34,401 nt of DNA from an uncultured Gammaproteobacteria bacterium. Lineage in GTDB: Bacteria > Pseudomonadota > Gammaproteobacteria > Arenicellales > JAANXG01. The translations under genes and the position numbers were made by a program. Below the pieces are notes generated by a model, which worked only from the letters and a program-made list of their open reading frames with translations, ran no database searches and was not told the DNA's origin. The DNA is taken from contig CAMYKW010000042.1 of assembly GCA_947259175.1 (NCBI GenBank), positions 1 to 34,401 on the forward strand. The letters run 5' to 3'. Position 1 is the stretch's first letter. Every line of letters begins with the position of its first letter. Below are positions 25,110-32,196 of the stretch, piece after piece.

Positions 25110-28100
25110 CTACGGCGATGTGGACTGCTGCAATGCTTCGGCAGGGCGGTTTTGTTTCACCGCGCGGCGTGTGCGATCGCCCAGCGACAACAGGCACGGC
25201 GTCAGCACCAGGGTCAGCAGGGTGGCGAAGGCCAGTCCGCCCGCGATAGCGGTGGCCAGTTGCGTCCACCACTGTGTCGACGGACCGCCGATGCTGATCT
25301 CACGACCGATGAGGTCGATATTGACGCCCAACACCATCGGCATCAGACCCAGTATGGTGGTGACCGTTGTCAACAACACCGGCCGCAGGCGCAGGGCGCC
25401 GGTGCGCAGGATCGCCTCCGTCACATCACCCCCTTTGTTACGCTGAATATTAAATGTATCGATCAGCACAATGTTGTTGTTGACGACAATGCCGGCCAAG
25501 GCAATGACGCCAACGCCGCTCATCACGATGCCAAAGGGTTGATCGGTGATGAGCAGCCCGAGCAGCACCCCGATGGTCGACAACACCACCGCGCTCATGA
25601 TGAGCAGCGCCTGATAAAAACTGTTGAACTGGGTCACCAGGATAATCGCCATGATGAACAAGGCGACGCCGAACGCCTTGATGAGAAATGCCTCGGCCGC
25701 GCGCTGCTCCTCGTCCTCGCCCTTGAACTCCAGCTCAATGCGCGGATCCAGCGTCGCGGTTTTCAGCCAATCGCGGATCTCGCGCACTTTGTCCGACGGG
25801 AGCACGCCCTCGGGCAGATCGGCTTCGACGGTCAACACGCGGCGACCGTCACTGCGTTTGATCGACCCCACCCGCGGCGAAACCTCGTGGGTGACGAAAT
25901 TGCTGATCGGCACCGCGCCTCGCTGTGTCGGGATTCTGAGACGGTCGAGTTGATCGACATTGCGCTCGGTGCGCGGATAGCGGATGCGAATGTCCACTTC
26001 GTCATCGGTGTCATCGGGACGGTAGGAACCGACCAGGATGCCGTTGGTCACCAGTTGCACCACACTGCCCACGGTCAGGATGTCGGCGCCGAAACGGCTG
26101 GCCTCGGCGCGGTCCACCTTGATCCGCCATTCGATGCCGGGGATCGGCCGGCTGTCGGTTACATCGATGAAACCGCCGATGTCTTCGAGACCGTCCCGCA
26201 TGCGAACCACCGCATCGGGCAACAGCTCCGGGAATCGTGAACTCAACTGCAACTGAATCGGTTTACCCACCGGCGGGCCCGATTCCTCTTTCTGCGCTTC
26301 GATGATGATGCCGGCAAGGTCCGCGGTGCGTTGCTTCACCTCGGCCAGGATCTCCGCGGCCGGTCGCCGTTGTTCCCAGTCGGTCAGCTCGAGCTGAATG
26401 ATGCCGACGACGTCTTCCGCGACTTCAGCGCGAAACGTGGAGCCGCTGCGCGCATAGATGGTGGAGAACTCGTGCATATCGAGGATGCGCGCTTCGACCG
26501 CGCGCACCAGTGCGTCGCGCTCTGAGATCGACAGGTTGCCGCGCGCGCGGATGTTGAGCACCGCGTTTTCCGGCTCGACATCCGGGAAGAACTCGATCCC
26601 GCGGCCGAACTGCGCATACAGTGCGAACACCATCAGCAGCAGGGCCAGCGCGGCCAGGCCCACCTTGACGGGGTGGCGCAGGGCCTTTCCCAGCAGCTTG
26701 AGATAGACACCGGTCCAGCCGGTAATCTTGGACAGATCGCCCGATTCGGCGGCCACCAGCGCCGCGGTCCGCGCCTCGCTCGCAGGTGCGCGGCGGCCGA
26801 TCAGCGAGCCCAGCGCCGGCACGAAGATCAGGGCCATGCACAGCGAGGCGCTCAGGGTGGCAATCAACGTGATCGGTAGATACTTCATGAATTCCCCGAC
26901 CACGCCCGGCCAGAACAACAGCGGCATAAATACCGCCAGCGTGGTTGCGGTGGCGGCGATGATCGGCCACGCCATGCGCTTGCTGGCGGCGGCATAAGCC
27001 TCCGGCGGACTCATCCCCTCGGCCATTCTGCGGTCCGCCAGTTCCACCACCACGATCGCGCCGTCCACCAGCATGCCCACGGCCATGATCAACGAGAACA
27101 GCACCACGATGTTCACGGTGAGGCCGGCTACGGACAGCACCAGAATGCCGGTTACGAATGAGCCGGGAATGGCGATGCCCACCAGCCCCGCGGTGCGCGG
27201 CCCCAGCGCCGCCAGCACCACCACCATCACCAGCAGCACCGCGGCGATGACGTTGTTCTGCAGGTCGCGCAGCATGTCGCGGATGTCTTCGGATTTGTCC
27301 TGGGAAAAGGTCACATTGAGGCCGCTGGGCCAGCCGGCCTTTTCCTGTGCGACCACCCGGCGCACCTCGGCAAGGGTGTCGATGATGTTGACGCCGATGC
27401 GTTTGGATACCTCCAGCGCCACCGCCGGCTGGCCGTTGACCCGCGCGTAACCGGTGGGATCTTTATACACCCGGTTCGCCGTCGCCACATCGGCGAACGT
27501 CACCACGGTGTCGCCGCTCACCTTGATCGGCAGCCCAAGCACGTCGTCAACGCTTTCGAACAGGCCCGGCACCTTGACCGAGAAACGGCCGCGCCCGGTG
27601 TCCAGCGCGCCGGCGGCGACCAGCTCGTTGTTGCGTGAGATCAACTGGTACAACTCTTCCTGGGTCTGATCGTAATGTTCGAGCCGCGCCGGGTCGACGA
27701 TCACCTCGATCAGATCCTCGCGGTCACCGGCGATGTCCACTTCCAGCACCCCCGGCAGCGCTTCGAGCTTGTCGCGCAGGTCGCGCGCCTTGGATACCAG
27801 CACGCGTTCCGCTATGTCGCCATACAGGGTCACCACCAGCACCGGAAACAGAGCCACATTGACCTCGTTCACCGACGGCTCGTCGCTGTCGTCCGGCAGC
27901 TCGACCTTGGCCACGTCCACCTTCTCGCGTACGTCGTTGAGCGCCTCGTCGCTGTCGAAACCGGCCTCGAATTCGAGAATGATCGACGCGTCCCCCTCCA
28001 CCGCCGTGGAGCGAATCTCCTTCAGGCCCTCGATGGAGCGCAGTTCCTTTTCCATCGGGCGCACCAGCAGCCTTTCCGCGTCCTCGGGAGAGATGCCCTC

Positions 28101-28256
28101 ATGATGGATGGAGACGTAGATGATCGGTATGGCGATGTCGGGGTCCGATTCCTTGGGGATGGTCACATACGCCACGGAGCCGGACACCAGCAGCAGGCCG
28201 AGAATCAGCAGCACCGGCCGGGTGCGCTCGAGCACCGCGTCAATCAGCGCGTTCAT
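25110..28256 (-). CDS. RND-family efflux permease
   Basis: The protein has 1048 residues with the typical RND duplication: a helix at the N-terminus, a large periplasmic loop, six helices, and the pattern repeated. Landmarks include RSIEGLKEIRSTAVEGDASI in the porter domain and GMLVDGAIVVVELADRRMAE in the fourth helix of the first half. Only one acidic residue (VDGA) is present at the proton relay, where AcrB has two (Asp-Asp). Second-half blocks such as GVGVIALAGIVVNNNIVLID are intact. It uses the proton gradient to export hydrophobic or amphiphilic compounds. Its ATG overlaps the stop of the fusion-protein gene (ATGA), implying translational coupling. Because that partner is broken, pump function is doubtful unless another fusion protein substitutes. 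Confidence 0.93.
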   Translation of the reverse strand: MNALIDAVLERTRPVLLILGLLLVSGSVAYVTIPKESDPDIAIPIIYVSIHHEGISPEDAERLLVRPMEKELRSIEGLKEIRSTAVEGDASIILEFEAGFDSDEALNDVREKVDVAKVELPDDSDEPSVNEVNVALFPVLVVTLYGDIAERVLVSKARDLRDKLEALPGVLEVDIAGDREDLIEVIVDPARLEHYDQTQEELYQLISRNNELVAAGALDTGRGRFSVKVPGLFESVDDVLGLPIKVSGDTVVTFADVATANRVYKDPTGYARVNGQPAVALEVSKRIGVNIIDTLAEVRRVVAQEKAGWPSGLNVTFSQDKSEDIRDMLRDLQNNVIAAVLLVMVVVLAALGPRTAGLVGIAIPGSFVTGILVLSVAGLTVNIVVLFSLIMAVGMLVDGAIVVVELADRRMAEGMSPPEAYAAASKRMAWPIIAATATTLAVFMPLLFWPGVVGEFMKYLPITLIATLSASLCMALIFVPALGSLIGRRAPASEARTAALVAAESGDLSKITGWTGVYLKLLGKALRHPVKVGLAALALLLMVFALYAQFGRGIEFFPDVEPENAVLNIRARGNLSISERDALVRAVEARILDMHEFSTIYARSGSTFRAEVAEDVVGIIQLELTDWEQRRPAAEILAEVKQRTADLAGIIIEAQKEESGPPVGKPIQLQLSSRFPELLPDAVVRMRDGLEDIGGFIDVTDSRPIPGIEWRIKVDRAEASRFGADILTVGSVVQLVTNGILVGSYRPDDTDDEVDIRIRYPRTERNVDQLDRLRIPTQRGAVPISNFVTHEVSPRVGSIKRSDGRRVLTVEADLPEGVLPSDKVREIRDWLKTATLDPRIELEFKGEDEEQRAAEAFLIKAFGVALFIMAIILVTQFNSFYQALLIMSAVVLSTIGVLLGLLITDQPFGIVMSGVGVIALAGIVVNNNIVLIDTFNIQRNKGGDVTEAILRTGALRLRPVLLTTVTTILGLMPMVLGVNIDLIGREISIGGPSTQWWTQLATAIAGGLAFATLLTLVLTPCLLSLGDRTRRAVKQNRPAEALQQSTSP

Positions 28257-29286
28257 TGCTTGGTGCCGACGGCGTTGGAAACCGCGTCGCCCGACGCCTC
28301 CGATTCGGCAACCGCCTTGACTTGCTCCCCGGCGCGCACAAAGCCCTGACCCACGGTAATAACGCGCACACCCTTCGGCAGACCGGTAATCCACAGGTCG
28401 TCCGCGGTGGCGCGAACGATCCGCACCGGGTAAAAACGCACGACATCGTCGCCGTCCACACCCTTGATGCCGAGCTCGTCGCTGTTGCTCAGGGACAACA
28501 GGGCGGGGGAGATGCGGAACGCGGTGACGCTGCGTACCGGGATGCTGATTTCCGTGGTGACCCCGGCTACCAGCGCCCGGTCGGGGTTCGCCAGTTCCAG
28601 CTCCACGCGGAACGTCCGCGTCGCCTCGTCCGCTTCGGAGGCGATGTAACGGATCTTACCGTCGGCGATCTGCCCGGTGATCAACCGCGCCAGGCCCTGA
28701 TCGCCGAGCACCAACCGGCTGCGCTCCAGTTGCGTGACCGACCCCACCGCGAGGATCGGATTCTGCTCGAGTATGCGCGCCACAATATCCCCGGCGCGCA
28801 CGTAGGCGCCGACCTCAATGGGGCGATCGTCCAAAACGCCGTTGAACGGGGCGCGCACAATGGTATTGCTGACGGCGACTTCAATGCGTTTCACCGCCGC
28901 CCGCGCCGCCGCCAGCGCCGCCTTCGCCCGTTCCAGCTGAATCTCGGACTGCAGGTCCTTACGCTTCAGATCCGCCGCCGCCTCGTATTCGAGCCGGCGC
29001 TGCGCCAGTATCGCCTGCGCTTCTTCGAGTTGTGCCTGCAGATCCCGCACGTCGAGGCGCGCGACGATGTCGCTTTCCTTGATCTCAGCGCCTTCCTCGG
29101 CTCCCAGGAAGGTGACGCGGTACGTACGCGCACTTTGGTGAGCTTATCCCGCTTTGTTGCCCGGGCTTCGTCCGGCGCCTGGGTTGTGTTGGGCTTAAGC
29201 TGCCCGGAGATCAGCCATAGCGTTACCGCCAACAGCACACCCAAGGCGAGTAACACGGAGGGCTTTATTCCGGCAAGTATTTTCAT
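28253..29286 (-). pseudogene. RND membrane-fusion protein gene broken by a frameshift and short internal deletion
   Basis: From ATG 29286 the frame gives MKILAGIKPSVLLALGVLLA and a membrane-anchor region up to DKLTKVRVRT, then becomes nonsense. In a second frame, without a good start, the protein resumes near 29120 with RVTFLGAEEGAEIKESDIVA. It then continues normally through the coiled coil (LQAQLEEAQAILAQRRLEYE), the lipoyl half (VRAPFNGVLDDRPIEVGAYV) and the C-terminal barrels to VGTKQ. Compared with the usual fusion protein, about 30 residues between KVRVRT and RVTFLG are missing along with the frame. So a deletion of about 90 bases, not a multiple of three, is likely. A sequencing error alone would not remove the residues. 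The stop overlaps the RND permease start. Confidence 0.75.
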
Positions 29287-29561
29287 GGCGATTGGGTCAA
29301 ATCCATCTGTATGACACGCGCTCGACCGCGCTTGAGTCAGGACACCGCTATGACGCAACCCGCGGTATTACCGGCGGTGGTTACGCTTCCGCAACGCGTT
29401 TCGTTGTGTATCAACTCTGGCGACCCCCTATCGTACCGTATTCGCTACCTATCTGTACTGTTTCGAATTGAAAAGCTATTGGGTCTAGCGCTCGCCGCGT
29501 ATGCCCGGGAGATCGAGGATATGCTTTTTTACACGGCTCAACGTGGGCGTCCGTGTGAAAT
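29287..29561. other. Gene-free stretch before the higA remnant
   Basis: A plus-strand open frame at 29311-29565 has no recognisable similarity. It lies where the HigB toxin gene would be expected in a higBA pair, but I do not see HigB motifs. It is probably degraded DNA. Confidence 0.35.
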
Positions 29562-29782
29562 ATGACAAGTAGAACTAGCCGGGATCCTGGAGAGATCCTA
29601 CTAGAGGAGTTTCTGGTTCCTATGGGCATCTCCCAGTATCGGTTGGCCAAGGACATCAGCGTACCCCAGCGCCGTATTAGTGAGATTGTTCCTGGCTGAA
29701 CTTGCAAGCACGCCATGATCTGCTGAAAGCCGAGAACGAATTAGCCAAGCGGCTGGAATATGTACGCCGAGCAGCCGGCGTG
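29562..29782 (+). pseudogene. higA: HigA-type (XRE) antitoxin with internal deletion
   Basis: From ATG 29562 the frame reads [20 protein letters not shown], then [15 protein letters not shown]. This is the unmistakable N-terminal half of HigA-family antitoxins, up to helix 3 of the helix-turn-helix. Then PG and a stop (29697-29699) follow. In a second frame, from 29690, the family's C-terminal part appears: [20 protein letters not shown] followed by RLE. The expected link of about 27 residues (AGKRAITADTALRLARFFG-like) is missing. So about 80 bases were deleted and the frame changed at 29688-29697. The junction string TCCTGGC can be read as part of either side, as expected for deletion at a short direct repeat. 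The HigB toxin is absent. Confidence 0.75.
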
Positions 29783-29931
29783 GGGGCCGAAGGCGATGGC
29801 AAACGTCAATTATCGGGTTGTCGTGCGATGACGCCCAACGGCTCGCGCTGTGACAACGCGTCGCTTCGCGCGCTGAATTTAGATTGTTTAATGCCGACAA
29901 GACAGAAACACGCAGTCGACCAATGTGCCCG

Positions 29932-29960
29932 TTGACATGCTAGAATACACGTATTACATT
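29932..29960 (+). promoter_or_regulatory. Probable promoter of the RHH/PIN toxin-antitoxin operon
   Basis: A perfect -35 TTGACA (29932-29937) is followed, after 17 bases, by TACATT (29955-29960), which overlaps the operator palindrome. Transcription would start at about 29967, at the ATG itself, giving a leaderless or nearly leaderless mRNA. An alternative -10, TAGAAT at 29941-29946, lacks a matching -35. No ribosome-binding site precedes the ATG. Confidence 0.55.
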
Positions 29961-29967
29961 GTAATAC
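29951..29967. promoter_or_regulatory. Palindromic operator abutting the antitoxin start codon
   Basis: GTATTACA-T-TGTAATAC is a perfect 8-1-8 palindrome ending one base before the ATG at 29968. Ribbon-helix-helix antitoxins bind such short palindromes as dimers or tetramers. Autorepression of the downstream toxin-antitoxin operon is the obvious role. Confidence 0.75.
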
Positions 29968-30183
29968 ATGAGTACTGTTACTGTACGTCTTGACCGAAAG
30001 CTCGATGCTCAACTGAAGCGTCTCGCCAAGCGCACGGGTCGTCCGAAGAGCGAACTTATTCGTGAGGCATTGCGCCGCCAGTTGGCCATCGCACAGTTCG
30101 AGGAGCTACGTCATTCGGTTGCACCCTTTGCGGAGGCGCGCGGCTGGCTCACGGATGAAGACGTGTTCCGCGACGTTACGTGA
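29968..30183 (+). CDS. Ribbon-helix-helix (CopG-type) antitoxin
   Basis: The 71-residue protein has a classical RHH fold in its first half. The DNA-contacting strand is TVTVRLDRKLDAQLKRLAKR. The second helix follows a turn at TGRPKSELIREALRR. The C-terminal tail (FAEARGWLTDEDVFRDVT) is acidic and aromatic, as in antitoxins that wrap PIN toxins. Its stop overlaps the toxin's GTG (GTGA), so the two are translationally coupled. The palindrome immediately upstream is its likely operator. Confidence 0.88.
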   Translation: MSTVTVRLDRKLDAQLKRLAKRTGRPKSELIREALRRQLAIAQFEELRHSVAPFAEARGWLTDEDVFRDVT

Positions 30184-30578
30184 GAGTGCTGCTCGACACC
30201 AACGTTCTCATCGCAGCGTTTGCCACCCGTGGGCTCTGCGCCGACGTCTTGCGTACGGTGCTGGCCGATCATGAACTAGTGGTCGGCGCCACCATCCTCG
30301 TCGAGATACAGCGTGTACTTGTAAACAAACTGCAACTAACTGATGCTCAGGCCAAAAAGATTGTCAGCTTCGTGCGTGAGCAGGCGGAAGTGATTACCGT
30401 GGAAGAGCCCGCGACGCTGCCAAGCAACGACAAAGATGATCAGTGGGTGCTTGCTGCTGCCGCGGCGGGCAACGTCGACGTTTTAGTCACCGGCGATAGA
30501 GACCTTTTAAATATTGCAGACAAGGTAGAGTTGTCAATCGTGTCACCGCGCGGCTTTTGGGAACACCTGGCAAGCTAA
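30180..30578 (+). CDS. PIN-domain ribonuclease toxin
   Basis: The 132-residue PIN toxin belongs to the subgroup usually annotated 'putative toxin-antitoxin system toxin component, PIN family'. The acidic metal site is visible: Asp6 (VLLDTNVLIAAF), Glu42 (ATILVEIQRVL), Asp86/Asp87 (NDKDDQWVLAAA) and Asp106 (VLVTGDRDLLNI). Such toxins cut RNA (tRNA or rRNA in known VapC members) in a Mg2+-dependent way until neutralised by the antitoxin. It starts at a GTG overlapping the antitoxin stop by four bases. All catalytic residues are intact, so the system looks active, in contrast to the wrecked higA next door. Confidence 0.9.
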   Translation: MRVLLDTNVLIAAFATRGLCADVLRTVLADHELVVGATILVEIQRVLVNKLQLTDAQAKKIVSFVREQAEVITVEEPATLPSNDKDDQWVLAAAAAGNVDVLVTGDRDLLNIADKVELSIVSPRGFWEHLAS

Positions 30579-30939
30579 GGTGGTCGTCCGCAAAAAAGTC
30601 ATCGCACTCGCGCAGGGGCGACCGCATACTCACTACGATGCTCCAGTTCAGCCGTGTCTAGCACGGGTGCCCAATCTCGACGCATTGCTCGCGGTTGTTC
30701 GCCAGAGCGGCCAGGCGCTCCCCTCGGGGTCTATCGGACAGAAAGATACTTAGCGGAAGTGCCGACAACCCAGCTTGTTCTTCCTTCCATTGGGTTGGAG
30801 CGCAAGACCTACGCCACCGTTCGCATACCCACATGAGATGCCATCTGCCCAAGTCTCAACGGCTTCTCCACGGGGGGCAGTTGTGTTCAATCAATATTGC
30901 TTCACAGCCGTCGCAGCGCACCCGCAGGAGCCGGTGCCG
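30579..30939. other. Gene-free stretch between PIN toxin and split-Soret-like gene
   Basis: I find no gene, promoter or terminator I can defend. Open frames on both strands are short and of unusual composition. It is probably decayed DNA. Confidence 0.4.
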
Positions 30940-31791
30940 TTACGGGCTCGACCGCCCTAACGAGGTGTGGTCATCGTGGCACATCAGACATTCCATGTGC
31001 CCTTGCTGGTTCCACCTAAGTGGCTTCTCCGTGGGGGTGCCCGGTCCGTGGCAGCCGACGCAGTGCTCGATCGCTAGCGACGGTCTCCACACGGGTGCGA
31101 CCCACTTGCCTTCGAAGAACTCGTTGAGGGCGGTCGTCACGATGTAGATGACATCGCCGGCTACCTTGGCGCAGCGCTCGATCTTCGCCTGGTCATGCAG
31201 GTCCTTGACGCCAGCTGCCAGCGACCATTTCGACACCGAGGTGTGGCACAGCGGCGACATGGCCTTCACGCGAATCTGCTTCGGCATCGGCGAGATGTCA
31301 TCGAAACGCTTGCTCGGGAAGTCCTGCTCCGCGTACCACCAAAACAGCCGGTCCACTATCGCGTTGTTCTGCAGGTACTCGTCCCGTTTCTCCCCATAGG
31401 TGACCATGTTGATGATCACGGAGGCGCCGGCCAGCGCACCGCACAGGGTGCCGTGACCGCCAAAGCCGGCGGCTGCGTGCACCATCAGCATGTCCGGCAT
31501 CGTCGTCCACGGATGCCCTCCCTTCTCCTTCAGCAGGCTGAGCAGCGAGAGATAGCTTGCTGATCCGCAGCCGCCTTTCACCTTGTAGTAATGATAGGCA
31601 CGCCTGCCTGCCTCCAGCGGATCGAGCTTGACCCATTTCCAGGGCAGCGGGGGCGCGCTGGTGGGTGCCTCCGGTTCGCCAGCGATGGCCGCAAGGCCTG
31701 CGCCGACGGATCCGGCTGCAACGATAGCGGCGGAACCACGAAGGACTTCGCGGCGAGAAATCTGCCGACGTGCGTCATCTCGAGTTGTCAT
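30940..31791 (-). CDS. Tat-exported split-Soret cytochrome c-like protein (C_GCAxxG_C_C plus two haems)
   Basis: The 283-residue protein has a Tat signal (ISRREVLRGSAAIVAAGSVG) and a proline-rich linker. Its core has four spaced cysteines, Cys75 (KGGCGSASY), Cys117 (TLCGALAGA), Cys182 (MSPLCHTS) and Cys207 (ERCAKVAGD), the arrangement of the C_GCAxxG_C_C redox family. Two haem c motifs follow at the C-terminus, CVGCH (244-248) and CLMCH (268-272). This combination is that of split-Soret cytochrome c, known from Desulfovibrio, which carries two haems and an iron-sulfur site. Here it would act in the periplasm as an electron carrier of unknown partner. ATG 31791 has GGAG upstream. It is monocistronic in the window, with no cytochrome maturation genes nearby. 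Confidence 0.8.
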   Translation of the reverse strand: MTTRDDARRQISRREVLRGSAAIVAAGSVGAGLAAIAGEPEAPTSAPPLPWKWVKLDPLEAGRRAYHYYKVKGGCGSASYLSLLSLLKEKGGHPWTTMPDMLMVHAAAGFGGHGTLCGALAGASVIINMVTYGEKRDEYLQNNAIVDRLFWWYAEQDFPSKRFDDISPMPKQIRVKAMSPLCHTSVSKWSLAAGVKDLHDQAKIERCAKVAGDVIYIVTTALNEFFEGKWVAPVWRPSLAIEHCVGCHGPGTPTEKPLRWNQQGHMECLMCHDDHTSLGRSSP

Positions 31792-31875
31792 GTTGGTCTC
31801 CTGAAGAAAGCGCTTCGTGCATATTCGTGCATATTAAGAAGCAAAGCGTACTAAGAAGTATTAACCGCCTTTTCG

Positions 31876-32094
31876 TTAAGCGGCATCTGGTTGAAATGGT
31901 ATAACCGCTATGCCGTTCGCCAGCTCGCCGTCCATCGCCTGACAGTATGCATTGCAGAGGTAAAATGCTGCTCCCTGTTCGCTATCGCATACCGTCCCGA
32001 CCGATGGCGGTTTTCCATCCGGCGCCCCTAACAGCTCGGAAACCTGCGCAATCGCGCTCGTTGCCAAAAACATCGGCAATAAGATAATAGACAT
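31876..32094 (-). pseudogene. Truncated small secreted protein with CNAYC motif
   Basis: The frame gives a hydrophobic signal-like start (MSIILLPMFLATSAIAQ), then EQGAAFYLCNAYCQAMDG. I recall small exported proteobacterial proteins with a similar GLCNAYCEAMDC motif. Those have more cysteines after the motif, whereas here an unrelated tail (ELANGIAVIPFQPDAA) ends the frame. At the front, ATGATCAAAGAAG in another frame, with GGAA upstream, would restore a basic signal-peptide start if one base were removed. So damage at both ends is likely. The aberrant tail is encoded by a 19-bp sequence repeated at 33600-33618. Confidence 0.4.
31901..31919. repeat. 19-bp exact direct repeat, left copy
   Basis: ATAACCGCTATGCCGTTCG occurs here and again at 33600-33618 in the same orientation. 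The two copies bracket about 1.7 kb holding the small Cys-motif relic, the IS5 remnant and the secreted protein gene. Confidence 0.85.
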
Positions 32095-32196
32095 CTTCTT
32101 TGATCATGTGATTTCCTGCGGATTGATAGATGGCTTTCTCTTGTCAATCTCTCTGCTGTTGGAGGACTTGACTTCATGCAACGTATCAAATGGTAT

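Noticed and set aside
25152-26240. Long plus-strand open frame (362 codons) under the RND permease
   Set aside because: Antisense shadow with His/Gln/Asp-rich low-information translation; the minus-strand RND motifs are unmistakable.
28256-29314. Long plus-strand open frame (352 codons) opposite the fusion protein
   Set aside because: Antisense composition; the opposite strand encodes clear lipoyl/barrel motifs.
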